NCBI RefSeq assembly: GCF_019649055.1
Contig: NW_026570286.1
Coordinates: forward strand, 310,001 to 374,000
Length of the DNA: 64,000 nt
Direction: 5' to 3'
DNA from: Paramacrobiotus metropolitanus
Lineage: Eukaryota; Tardigrada; Eutardigrada; Parachela; Macrobiotidae
The position numbers and the translations under genes are program-made. Under the pieces are notes generated by a model. The model made no database searches and was not told the origin of the DNA. It saw only the letters and a list, made by a program, of their open reading frames with translations. This document shows positions 25,370-36,676 of this stretch, piece by piece; position 1 is the stretch's first letter, and each line of letters starts with the position of its first letter.

Positions 25370-26169
25370 CACTTTCTTTGAGCTTCAGACTCGGCTGTAA
25401 AAGTATACAATGGGAGCTAAAAAACCAGAGTTACCAGAGCACAGAAAATCGGAAAAGACGCGTATACGATTCTGCGGGCCCTGGAGTTACTACGTACGTC
25501 GGTATCCACAAATTGCAACCAAGGGGCCGAGAAAGAGACACTAGTCTATGAAATTTTTTGTGCGTAGTTAGCGTAGCTGCGTAGAGCATGCACAGTACCT
25601 GTTAATATCACAGAGGAGCGGCAAAGGGTTTGCGGATTGTTAGAGCATCAAGCGCAAAACGAAGTCGTATCAAAACAAAAATCAAGAAATGGAAGAAACG
25701 TTTTCGTTGGAGTATTTGAAATATTTTGGTTTCTAGCAGCATAAAAGCATGGAAAACTGAAAATAAATTTGCTATGTGCGCTCGGAGATTTGCTGCTTTG
25801 GCAAAAAGCAAACAGCAAAAGTGCAAAACTGCGAAAGTGCGTCACTGCGAAGTTGCGAACGTTTCCGGTTTCCTGACAATAGACACCAGCCTCTGGGTCG
25901 CAGTCACTAACATTATTGCTTTTCCACATTTCCAGTTTCCATTTCCACTTTTGGCAGAAGAACAGTATTAGGACATGTAAGTAATCCTGTTTTGATTTTC
26001 TGTTGATTTCCCATTGTTGTTTCGTATCTTATTGAGTTTATTATTGTATTCTTAACAATGTAGTAAAAATTAAGTAAATGTTAAAGTCTGCGAGTTGATG
26101 ACCGCAGCGACTAGCGAGAGATAAGAGTTTTATCTGGATGGTTGCGCGTTTGCCGCTGGGATCGATGAA
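25370..26169. promoter_or_regulatory. Shared upstream region of TMED (-) and SMYD (+)
   Basis: The two genes diverge from this 800-base interval, so it should hold both promoters and the 5' UTRs. I see purine-rich repeats of the 'gcgaaagtgcg / gcaaaagtgc' type near 25800-25860 but no recognisable core promoter motif. Confidence 0.45.
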
Positions 26170-29100
26170 ATGGCCGCGTACGCGAAAGGAGACTTGGTTT
26201 TTCGGAGTAGACCCTTTGTTTACACGCTGAAGCCTGAGCTGCTGGACTGTCTTTGTTATCGTTGTCTGAAGCCACTTCCATCAATTCGAGGCAACATAAA
26301 TGAACAGGATAAGGAGAATCATGCTATCCTTGAAGGTGAACCGGACAGATGGCCGGTTGTCGCAAACAGTAAACGCGCGCACGAGAATACCGAATCAGCT
26401 GATGAACACCTTTGCGAAGCCAACCGCGACGTTCCCTGTCCGCACTGCCACATTCCTTTGTACTGTTCCCCGGAATGCCGAGTAAGTTGTTGTCTACAAG
26501 GTCATGCAAAAGAAAATATCCCGAAGAATTGTGCGAATGTTCAAGAATAACGTCTCCAGATACTTCGCAATATAAAATTAAAAACAAGTGAAATTTCTGT
26601 TAAAAAAATTTTATCGATTGGTGTTGCGCTATATCAGCCGTTCCCTTCTAATGAAGTACAAGATCACATGGATTATTTTAAACTGTTTTTAGGAATTGGA
26701 TTGGTTTGGCGAAACTCCGACAGCGACGGATGCTGAAAAGACTGAAGAACCACTTGTTGCACGAACAGGTCGCCATCGTTTGGAATGCTCATACTTGCGG
26801 CGCTTACGCAATCGCGAGGAGGCGCGGAAGGCAGCCTGTGACTTCTTTCTCATGTTGGGAGTGGTTCTGAAATTACGAAGTGGGCAGAATACCGATGTGG
26901 ATGGCGATTGTGATCCCATGCCGGAAAAGCGACGGGTTTTCTCGTCGTTGCTCACACACAGTTAAGTCAGCCAAATTTAAGACTATTAGCGGTGCGTTGG
27001 CCCCGCTGTTCCAAAAAATGTGTAAGTTGTATCAGAAATGGCTATTAGAAATCCGTCTTTGACTTTTGTCAAAATCAACTTCTTTTGCTGCGCTCTTTAA
27101 TATACTTTTTTGACCTTTGTCAAAAATTTGGTGCTGACGAATTGTTAATGTTTATTGCATTTACCACGTCGGTTAATTTCAACAGTTCTTCTGTACATTA
27201 ATTAAATGAAATGCGTGAAATACATAGTTGGCGGATACGTGTTGGTTTCGTAATTTACATTTTCCTACCTTGTACGTATGCAAAATGAACGTGGTTTTCG
27301 TTGTGCAGTGGGAAGATGGATGAAGATCGACTGGAGTGTTTGAAGCGAATTACGAAGCTCTTCGTCGACATCTTTCCACCGGAAGATCTCCCCAGCGACG
27401 CAGAATTGCTGGAGATCTTTGGCGCTCTGCAGATCAATTGCTTCGGTATTCGGGATGGTGCATTTACGGGGATTGGGGAAGGTTGGTCGGTGTCTGGTTT
27501 TATTTATACGCTGTGTTTGTAGACATTGATGGGCTTGGACTAGGGCTCTACTTGCAACCTTCCATCATTGACCACAGTTGCCAAAGGAATGCCGTATTCT
27601 ATTTCGATGGGACAACCATTTATATTCAAGCTTTGGAAGACATTCCCGATATTTCTCAAGTAAGGCTCATCGGTACTTTGAAGTATTCCTGGTGTGACCA
27701 TTTAGTTATGTACTTATAATTTTTTTTCGCTTTCCAGTTTGTGCTATTTTTAAAAACTCGCATATTATACTTTACTGTGTTTGACACAGGAATTTGTATC
27801 CCCGTATTTCTTTTAGGTCAGAATTTCGTATACAGAGCTGTTTGCTCCGATTTCCGCGCGACAGTCCCGCTTCAAGAATGGATATCATTTTCGGTGCCAG
27901 TGTCAGTTGTGTTCCAATACCAAACAGGTGAACATCCCAACTTTGTGCTATAGTTATTGCTTTTCCATATCAAGTAAAGTACTTTGCAGAATGCTGAACT
28001 GTATCCAGTTATGTGCAACATAAACGATTGTACGGCTTCCATTCCATTAGACGATCGGCTGAAGGAACCGTGCCCCCATTGCAGACAGGTAATGTCGGAG
28101 GAAGAAGCCGACGATCGGCTGACGTCGGTCCAGCGGATGATTCGCCGCTACTTGGAAGGGCTCGAAGAAATAGACGAACGAATGGAGTTGTTTGGCCGTA
28201 GTGCACTAAATCCGGCGGATATTCAATGGTCAGTGGAAGATAATTTGCAAGACTGTCGTGTCATCATTCGGAAATGCGAGAAAGAACTGCACACACGGAA
28301 TATGCTGCTGGGAATGGCTTATGACCGTGAGGGAAGACTATTACTCAATAGAAAACCAAGAAATTATGAGGATGCATTTCATGCTTTGAAGCGAAGCATT
28401 CCAGCATTACGGTAAGCATCGCTGTGCCTGCTGAATTTAACTGAAGTACTAGAGTAGTACCGTATACGGACGTGAATTGTGAAAAATTTCTTCGTCAGTA
28501 CTTGTATTGTATCACTGGAACTGTAGCCTGTAGGTGTGCGCGAGATATTTAACATACGGTACCGTATTACTTTATGGTTGATTTTTGTTAGGTTTTCAGG
28601 ATTTTAGTAAGAACCATGTGTTTTGCTCTTTTAATAAAATTAATTTGTTTATTGATCGGATAAACGCTATTCTTTCATTTGCTTGTCTTAATATGACTGT
28701 GTAGTGCTGACCGCCACTGTTATTTTTATATCCTATGTTACTTCCAGTGGCGTATTTCTCGAATCTCGAATATACTCGTACTTACTATTTGTTGCATTTC
28801 AACAGGAATTATTTTGGTGAAAAGCGCAGCGATCCCAGAGTGGCGGTGCAGTTGATGCTGGTGGGGATGTTGGCATTCCTTCTGGGAAGTAAATGGAAAA
28901 CCGATTGCATCCTGTTTTTGGACGAAGCCAGGCATATGCTGCTGGAATGCGACGGCAGTGGAGAAATCGGAAAAAAGAGCCTCCTGGCCGAGGTGTGTAG
29001 CCTACTATTGAAAACTGCAGAATCTGATGGGATCAGCGATGATACGAGTGAACCTGCTAAAGAAATCCGGAATTTTAAAGTCTTGCATGTTAGTAAAATG

Positions 29101-29220
29101 CTTAAAAACTGGTCGGCTTGTACGGGTGATGCAGATGAGGTGAAGTTGTTTACCGAGAGAATGGTATTAGTGATGGGTGACTTGGAGCAGATTGCGCATC
29201 CGAGGTGGTTTTTGTTGTGA
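26170..29220 (+). CDS. SET and MYND domain protein (SMYD family)
   Basis: Putative protein-lysine methyltransferase. Exons: 26170-26481, 26693-26960, about 27309/27316-27481, 27523-27659, 27817-27927, 27990-28411, 28806-29220. The N-terminus GDLVFRSRPFVYTL matches the split SET start of SMYD proteins. The MYND finger is present but stretched: CYRC, then about 56 extra residues, CPHC, YCSPEC, then about 30 residues before HRLEC. The SET core follows: GLGLYLQPSIIDHSC (family NHSC, here D in place of N), RISYTELF (family SYxD/E), then the post-SET cysteines FRCQCQLC. About 285 helical residues (TPR-like) complete the protein. The junction between exon 2 (phase 1 at an A|GTTAAG donor) and exon 3 does not match in phase, so an exon is missing or another donor is used. 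The Asn-to-Asp change touches a residue that binds S-adenosylmethionine in this family, so activity is uncertain. Confidence 0.88.
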
Positions 29221-29483
29221 TCTGTCCAGTTTAATAGTCCGGTTAGAAACTTGATAATATTTCTGACTGCTGTGTACTCAGTCGCATATATTTCAGTAAC
29301 ACGAAACAAGTTAACACAGTTCAAAAGTGCCACCTGCTACTGGGTAAAGAAGCACATTTCCTTTCAGCCGTAAAATCTGAACACGTTGCGCCGATTCTAC
29401 TTTTAGTAATTACAAGTTCTTCAGCGTTTTATACATGGTATCCAGTCCCACAGAAATTCCACGCACAGAAAGCCCAAAACTAA

Positions 29484-30355
29484 TTATATAAGAGTAGCCA
29501 GTTTAAACTTCTTTGGCAGAGGATTGGGAATAATGTGGATATGCTTCTTAAAAATCAAATGTCCTTTCCGTCCGGCATACTTTTGTTGCACCATCTCGTT
29601 GTTCCAATCGGGATCAATTATTTCACTGGTTATCATCATACGACCTCCTTCCTTCGCTCGCAATGTCCCATCCCATTCGACATCCACCTGCAATACAAAC
29701 AGTCTCAGTGTCACTCACAAAAAATTTTTTTGCTTTATCCGCACACGGATATCAAAGGTTTCCGATTCGTAAATTTGCACTGCAACAAATTTAACAGAAT
29801 AAGCCAATTTTAGAAATAAATTATGCAACAATGCCCAGTTTTACTATCAAATATTAAAAAACAATCAACTGATTTACAATTTGTGGTTTAAAAACTGCGT
29901 AATGGAAGCCACAACCGTACAACAAATTGATCAGACGTCAGTAAAAGCAGCTGCATTAAACTGAAAACAATTAACAGTAAATGCAACCAAAATACGGAGG
30001 ATGTTTGCTGAAGTCTTCTCTCGCTTACATATTGTCCCGGATGGTACATGAGATCGTATTGGCGGCACAACAGCTGCCCAGGCACCACCATGTCCCCGTC
30101 GAAGGCATGCAGTCCACGGTCAAAAATACCCCAAACACGCCATTTTCGTTTTTTGTCGATTCTCACTTCCGTCTGCGCTAAGGCTGTCACTAACTGTGTA
30201 TTAACATCTGCTGTTCGGGTTTTCAAGCTTGGCCGCACGGTACTATCACGCTTCTTCGTGAAGCATCGGTGCGGCACGATCACTTGGCAGGCAATTACAT
30301 TGGGGTCCAAAGTACGCCGTAGATGCTGACATAAATTCACCGATAGCCTGTTCAT
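29484..30355 (-). CDS. MRPL27: Mitochondrial large-subunit ribosomal protein bL27m
   Basis: Component of the mitochondrial ribosome near the peptidyl-transferase centre. Two exons, 30355-30029 and 29687-29484, joining in phase 0 to 176 residues. The N-terminal ~60 residues are basic and Ser/Arg-rich, as in a mitochondrial presequence. The L27 core is recognisable but divergent: the VWGIFDRG segment, VVPGQLLCRQYDLMYHPGQYV (family 'GNIIATQRHFRWHPGAHV'), and the end KKHIHIIPNPLPKKFKLATLI matching 'HVVPAKPEGTFKLVAML'. It is slightly longer than human bL27m (148 residues). Its start faces that of ERAL1 across about 770 bases. Confidence 0.85.
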
Positions 30356-31128
30356 TTTCCAGATCAGGCTCCTATCGTGGAAAACAACTGAAAGACCAGA
30401 AAAGGGAACATCAATTCGAGTACTACAGCACGTTGCACAAAGAAAGCCAACAGCAACGAACACTCCAAACCCGTTAGTTAGGCGCGAGAATGCAAAGAAC
30501 ACAATTTTTTTCGTTAAATCTTCAAGGTCTTAAGCTTTCATGATTTACGTCTTACACTTCCCAGTTTGCTTTTACGGCTTTACCTTTCGGGTTCTGGATG
30601 TTAGCAGTTCGAGGTACAAACAAAATCACAAACGATAAACTGCAGCCAATCGCCCACGGTAATCAGCTGTGCTTCGCTTACAATCGAGGAATATCTCCCG
30701 TTACTAGAACAGTAGTTTAAAAATCACGAAAATGGCACAAAAAACATTTTTTGCAACTTCTAAACAATCTAAGGAAAATAAAATCGTTTTACTTTTTACT
30801 TTTAACTTCCCAAATAGTCGCAAAATTAAACCTTATCTAGGATTAGGCTTATCATCCGCGTATGGTAAGAACCTTATGGCTCAGAGTTTTTAACGTAACA
30901 AAATAACGGTGCGGGCGCCGCTGCGACCAAATTTATACGTTTACAGTACATGAAATGGCAGACCGAAAACTCTTTGACAAATTTCCAAGTTTAGTTTGTA
31001 TTCTGTTTGTTTGCGAATTTTAACACAATTTTATTGTTTTTTAGACTTTTATTAGTAGTGGGACGATCGTGTTTTTCGATTATGTGGGGATTCTCAGCTC
31101 GGAGCGCAAACTAATATAATTTATAAAA
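30356..31128. promoter_or_regulatory. Divergent promoter region of MRPL27 (-) and ERAL1 (+)
   Basis: Head-to-head spacing of 773 bases between two mitoribosome-related genes. AT-rich with no exon that I trust; a minus-strand open frame continues upstream of the MRPL27 ATG to 30502 but would replace the presequence by a hydrophobic run. Confidence 0.5.
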
Positions 31129-33346
31129 ATGTCCATAAGATCTGGTCTATCCAGACTGCTAAGCGTTCGGCACCGACTGCGCGAATTCTATTGCAGTACC
31201 AACACCTTCGAACCGTATTTGAATTTATCCATGCGCTTTCCTCTGACCTGTGGTGTCTGTCGCAGTTACAGCCAGAACGCTTACCAGAATCAGGACGATG
31301 TTGATTTTATTGCGGAAGAGCTGGAATTCGACAGCACGGACCTCGCCGTCCCTAACGCTGCTCCATCTCCTGCTCGCACTGAGCAGTTCTCTTCTGCAGT
31401 CAGGTCTGAACATGGCAAGTTCTCTACCGCGGTCAGCACGGAACACGTCCCTTCTCCCTCCGCGATGTGGGATCGTCGGGTTCCCCTGTCTGTGGGTATG
31501 CCTTTGCAAACCACGCATTTTTCGCTCAAACTGCAGTCTGCAGCCAGCGATAACGAGAATTTATTTTCTGCAGACGAATACAAATCTCTTACGCTGCGAC
31601 CAACGGAGCAGGTTGTAAATCCGCGATATCTGAGAGTATCCATAATCGGCTCCCCCAACGCTGGCAAATCTACTTTAACTAATCAGATTCTTGGCTGGAG
31701 GGTGAGTGTATATTGCGCGGTAATTTTCTGTGTTATTTTGTTGTCAGTTATGAGAAGCAAACACTAAATTTGTTACTTTGTTGCAGTCTCGGCTTGTTCG
31801 GTGCATTCAGACCAATCTCTTTTCCTCCTTGTTTTACAAGATTTTATTTTCAAATTCAATAGTATTTTCAGTATCAGTATGATAACCGGCCATAACAGAA
31901 AATTATTGTTGTAAATGTATTAGAAATTTTTTTAAAAAATAATTTTTAAAAATTAAAATTTAATTTAGAAAATTGAGAATTTAGAAAATTTAGAATAGAA
32001 ATTTTCAGTTTAAAAAATTTTTCCTAGCCAAGCGAAGACAGGAAAAATTCTCCATGATGTTTTTCGTTTTCAAATGACGAAATCTTTAAATACTGTACAA
32101 GTACTCCTTTTTTGTATAGGTGAGTTCTGTTTCGGCCAAAGTCCATACAACCCGCCGCAACACATTAGCCATCATGACGGAGGAAAACGTCCAGCTCGTC
32201 CTCGTCGACACACCCGGCATCGTCAATCCGAAGCACGCTAAGAAGCACCACTTAGAGCGCTCCTTAGTGACGGATCCCGGCGCCAGCTTACTGGCGGTGG
32301 ATGTGGTGGCCGTGATCGTCGACGCGTCCCAACCGTATTCCGAGCGCACCTTGGATCCCCTCATCCTCCACATGTTGTACTCCAATCCCTACCTGGAGTG
32401 TATCCTCATCCTGAATAAAGTCGACCGAATAAAGAAAAAGTCTAAGCTGCTGGAAATGGCCAACGTGTTGACGTGTGGCGTGGTGGATTCAGTCAAAGTG
32501 CAGCGGCATGAACCGGTGGAGTCGTATTTGTCACGGGCGCAGAAAGGGCAGCTGAAATTGGAGCGTGCCACGGGATTGCGCCCGGCCGCCGCCGATCCGG
32601 AAGCCACGTTCTGGGATGATGTGGAGGCGTTCGGCAAGATGGAGTGGTTTGAGGATAAACGGCGATTTGTCGAGGAACGGTGTGGCTGGCCGAAATTCAA
32701 GGAGGTGTTCATGATATCCGCGCTGGATGGAGATGGTATTGAAGAATTAAAGGTATAAAAAGTGTGCTGTTACTGGTTAACAGTGCCGATCGACGGATAT
32801 TATTTTTGTAGAGTTATCTGATGAAGACCGCGCATGCAGCGGAGTGGCGATTCAATCCGGAGCTTGTGTCGAACCAGTCGCCGAGAGAAATTGTTCTTAT
32901 GGCGGTCAGAGAGAAGCTGCTGGAGCATTTGCGCTTCCAGCTCCCGTACCAGGTGGAACTGTTTTTGAAGGAATGGCAGGTGGATGATAGGGGCACATTA
33001 CGACTTTCTGTGCAAGTGAAGTGCCCGAAAAAGTCCGATATGGTGAGTTTGGTGATCACCGATATGGTGATCACCTGGTAAAACTGTTTAAGTTTTGCTC
33101 ATATCAATTAGCATTACAGTTCAGCGTAGCTTTGTCAGATGAAATAATGAACTCGTAGCATTTTTAAATTCTTCTGTTTTACAGAAATATGTGGTTGGAG
33201 AAAATGGTCGACGTATTCGCGAAATCGCATACGAAGCCGGTCAAGAAATGATGAACACTTTTCGATGTGAGGTGTTGTTAAGATTGATAGTAACCTTTGA
33301 TTTGTTTGATTGTTCTTATGAATTCTTCGTGGCAGAGCAGTTGTGA
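31129..33346 (+). CDS. ERAL1: Era-like GTPase, mitochondrial (ERAL1)
   Basis: Mitochondrial GTPase that binds the small-subunit rRNA and assists its assembly. Exons 31129-31701, 32120-32752, 32812-33042 and 33185-33346 sum to 532 residues. The first ~160 residues hold an Arg/Ser-rich presequence and a low-complexity Ser/Ala linker. The GTPase domain has G1 GSPNAGKST, G3 DTPG, G4 NKVD and G5 SAL (ISALDGDG). Between G4 and G5 there is an insertion of about 70 residues (including SRAQKGQLKLERATG), as in animal ERAL1. The C-terminal KH domain is complete: FQLPYQVELFLKEWQVD and the RNA-binding GxxG in VGENGRRIREI. The last 25 residues (FDLFDCSYEFF) are unusual and may reflect a different last splice. 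Confidence 0.94.
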
Positions 33347-33752
33347 CAAAATATTTATGTGAGAATGCACAGGCAGTGCATTAGTTTCGGTTTTGGGGAG
33401 TTGTTTGGCACTTTCGTTTTAAAAACGTAAGGTACGTAGATGACACGAGTATGATTGTTATAAATTAAAGTTTTAACGAAATGGAAATCGTGACATGGAT
33501 TAATACAGTGTTAACGTTGTATTTTGCACAATGACATCGCATTTTATGTGTTTCGGAAATACTAATTTTGGCACCTGCATTTATGAGAAGTTGCATAAGT
33601 AATATCATTCTGTTAGACTGCGGCACAAAATAGAATAGACACAAAATCGATAGAACACACAGCGCACGGAACAAATGTACTTATGCATAAAGCGCGTAAA
33701 CATTCGTTTGTTTCAGTGAAAACAAAGCTCAGCCACTTGAGATTTGCTCAGT
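33347..33752. other. Convergent intergenic region
   Basis: 3' flanks of ERAL1 (+) and the mucin-like gene (-); AT-rich, no feature seen. Confidence 0.5.
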
Positions 33753-35308
33753 TCAACCAACATCCTCTTTTATCTGCGGAAGTATCAGTTTCAGTGTATT
33801 GCCTAATCCGTCGTTGTTTAGTTTATTCAACAGCGCAACAAACTGACCCTTGGTCAACTCCAGCCCGCGTAACGCTGACTTGACTTCGGGACTCAAATTG
33901 CTCTGCATCAAAGAATCCGTCAGCAAGGTGAACACACTGTTCCGCTCATTCCCGTCATTCCAGTAAAGACTCTGTGAAACCGGGAACAAATTTCCAATAA
34001 AATGACCTTGTAAAGGAATGCAGATAGCTGGTCCGGTCAGCTTGGGCATATTGGCGGTTGGCCTTGGATAGTGCGGAATGGGCGTCACCCCGACATCCAG
34101 TATTCGCTCTTCGGGTGCTGTTGCCGAGCCGTAGAACATCGCGAACGGGTCCAGAGTGGAAGTGGAGACCGTCGAGGTTGTGGTTTCTTGGGTTACTGGT
34201 GTCGTGGTTGTTGTTGCCTGTGTTGAAGACGTTGTTGATTGCAGCGTTGTGGGTGTTGATTCCGGCGTTGAAGATATTGTTGAAAGAAGCGTTGTCGACG
34301 TTGATGTTGATTCCGGCGTCGTAGTTGTGGTGGGTGTGGTCGCTTCGGTTGCTGTTGAGGTGGTGGAAGTGGATGTCGTCGACTGGGATGTAGACGTAGA
34401 TGTCGTGGTAGATGTCGTAGTAACCGTACTTTCCGTAGGCAGCGTAAAACCCGGCGGGCAGTTCGGGTTACATTCGGGCGGAAGATTAAGAAAGATGTTG
34501 TATTCTGTAGTGCTTTCCAGTGTTGTTGTATAAGCCGACGTTGATGTTGTCGCTGCTGTCGTCGGCGTTGAAGTTACCGCTGTCTCCACTGGTTGACCAA
34601 CAACTATACCGGAATCGCCGGGTGCTTGTGGTATTTCATCCATGAAGACTAAACGGTCTCGTTCATGGCTGACAGTCGAATCACTGCTGTTCTCACTGAT
34701 ATTGGTCATGTTATATCCGGTTGTGACACTGGCCATCTCATATGCGGCAGAAGCTGTCGGTGACCTTTCGGTCGACGATAGTAGCGCAATTAGCGCTTCC
34801 GTCGTTAGATCAATATTCAGACGCAGTTTAACGCGATTGTTATCCAGTTGCAGTGATAACGGCGGGATTGGTTTGTCAATGGGAAAGGAGGCGTTAATGC
34901 CCATATCTGTGATATGGACATTCGATTTGCGGAGGCTTTTCGCTTTCCTGTCAAGCACGGTCCGGATAGGTTCGTCGTCAAGACTTATTGTCTTGTCAGT
35001 AATGTTCTAGCAAAAACAAACACTTCACAATATCATCACTGAAGACGTCGTAAATTTATAAAAATAGTAAGGAGATCCATCAAGTCGCAAACCTGATTCT
35101 CAAGAATAGATGATGTTTGGTTGAGGATCTCCGTACGCGGATGAATATTCCCACAAAGCCCGGAAATAGCTATACAGAGTACGATTATTCCTATCACGTA
35201 AATCAACCTAACGCAAGATCTGCTTTTCTGGAAAAACGTTTTTAGAAACGTCAGTATATTGCTGATGACATTATATGACATTTTGGGTCTAGTTAGCACT
35301 ATTCGCAA
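33753..35308 (-). CDS. Mucin-like signal-anchored protein, family unknown
   Basis: Two exons, 35308-35093 and 35006-33753, in phase 0, 489 residues. A short N-terminal region with Phe/Lys precedes a hydrophobic helix (LIYVIGIIVLCIAISGLCG), so it is either a type II membrane protein or has a long signal sequence. A folded-looking segment (residues ~75-165, PLSLQLDNNRVKLRLNIDLT) follows, then about 140 residues made almost only of Thr and Ser with Pro/Glu, the composition of heavily O-glycosylated mucin stalks. A short Cys-Pro insert (PPECNPNCPPGF) interrupts the stalk. The last ~130 residues (KLTGPAICIPLQGHF, LKLILPQIK) look globular. I do not recognise the family. The Thr-rich block is encoded by repetitive ACN/TCN codons and may vary in length. 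Confidence 0.75.
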
Positions 35309-36676
35309 ACATATAAGGCGTGCGAAATTCGGTACTAACGTAACGTTTCGTACTAATTAAACGATATTAAATTGACGCATTAGGGTATGTTGTAATAATG
35401 TCTGACGGCCTTAAGAAGCAAATCAAATTTCAGAATAATAAAAATTTACAAACAGAACGTTGATGTAGAACACTATTATCATCAACGCTGACTTGTGAGC
35501 GGAAAATAACTTAATCATTGGAAACCTGTCTAAGCGCGAAGTATGCGTTGCAAAGAAATAAATAACTAACACTAACAGTGTCTTTCGGTATCGCCGCTTG
35601 TACACTTTTTGTTGGAGACCGCAATTGCGGCATTGTACAATAATTATCGTAATGCAACATAATCCTTTGTTTTTCGATTACAAGGCGTAAGTAAGTATCC
35701 GGAAGATTCAGCATGTTTGCATGTTTTTCGGATATCGTTGTGCAATTTACGCTGCTCAAGTAATTAAGCCGAAAGAGCAAATTGGGTCGACAGTACATAG
35801 TGTAGGGTTCAAGTGTGGGATCAATGGGCCTAGACTCCAACTCTGACTCTGACCGCTCAAAGTCTGACTCTGACTCTGAAGGTTTCTTAGGTTTCTTAGG
35901 TTTTTTAAGTTATTCTTAGGTTATGCAGTCAGAGTCAGAGTCAGAGTTTGGACAGTCAGAGTCAGATATAGCAAAGTGTCTGTGTGATGCGAATCGTGCA
36001 ATACAATATGTAAAATTGCATGTGTCTGTACTTGTACTACTTATATACTCCTTATGCTGGTAATTAATAGCGGTGGCTTTTGCAGCAGCTTTCACTTGCA
36101 TTAACGCTGCATTTTCAAGAAATCCAACTGAAAATGTTACATTTTCGAAGTGTATTTTCCAGAAGACGCAAACCATGCGCGTGGGAATATTTATATCTTT
36201 ATGCATATGTATACTACATATATATAGATATGTGCGACGCAACAGTGTCCTTACTGCACATAAGTATCGTATTCAGGTGGCCGGCGCGGCGTGTATGGAA
36301 TACACACAATACTCGTACTAATACAAAAGCATCAACCGATGGCCCGCAGTATCGTCATCATCATTACTTTGTTTGGTATCTATTGAACATTATAATAATA
36401 TATAAAATTACGAACCGTGTCAGCTATCTGTGCCACTTTTATCGGACATTACATTGGCCCATTGATCATGACTCGTGAGAATTTAGCGAAAAGATGTTCC
36501 CGCAAGCAACTTTACGATTTCTCGGTCATCACACCATGCAGAAGGTCGTCTGTCGGTGTTATGCGGAAGAGCAAGCGCAGCTGGCACAATATACGTTAAT
36601 AAAGTTTTTTCTCCATATTGACCACCGGGACTGTTGCTGTTTGCAAGGTAGATAATTAACTACCTATTCTCGAAAA
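35309..36676. other. Intergenic region with a GACTCT inverted repeat
   Basis: Upstream of the mucin-like gene (-) and of the Ala-rich secreted gene (+), which diverge here. It contains the GACTCT/AGAGTC inverted repeat listed separately. An AATAAA at about 36598 lies just before the Ala-rich gene. Open frames on both strands look non-coding. Confidence 0.45.
35829..35967. repeat. Hexamer array GACTCT facing AGAGTC (hairpin-forming)
   Basis: Left arm: several GACTCT units (about 35835-35880). Right arm: several AGTCAG/GAGTCA units (about 35926-35966). They are complementary and separated by about 45 bases of T-rich 'ggtttcttaggtttctt'. The DNA could fold into a long stem. It also reads as Ser-Asp repeats in one frame, but no gene context supports coding. 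Confidence 0.8.

Noticed and set aside
34156-34533. A plus-strand Val/Asp-rich frame
   Set aside because: Antisense of the Thr/Ser codon repeats in the mucin-like gene; GTT/GTC/GAT repeats are its automatic complement.
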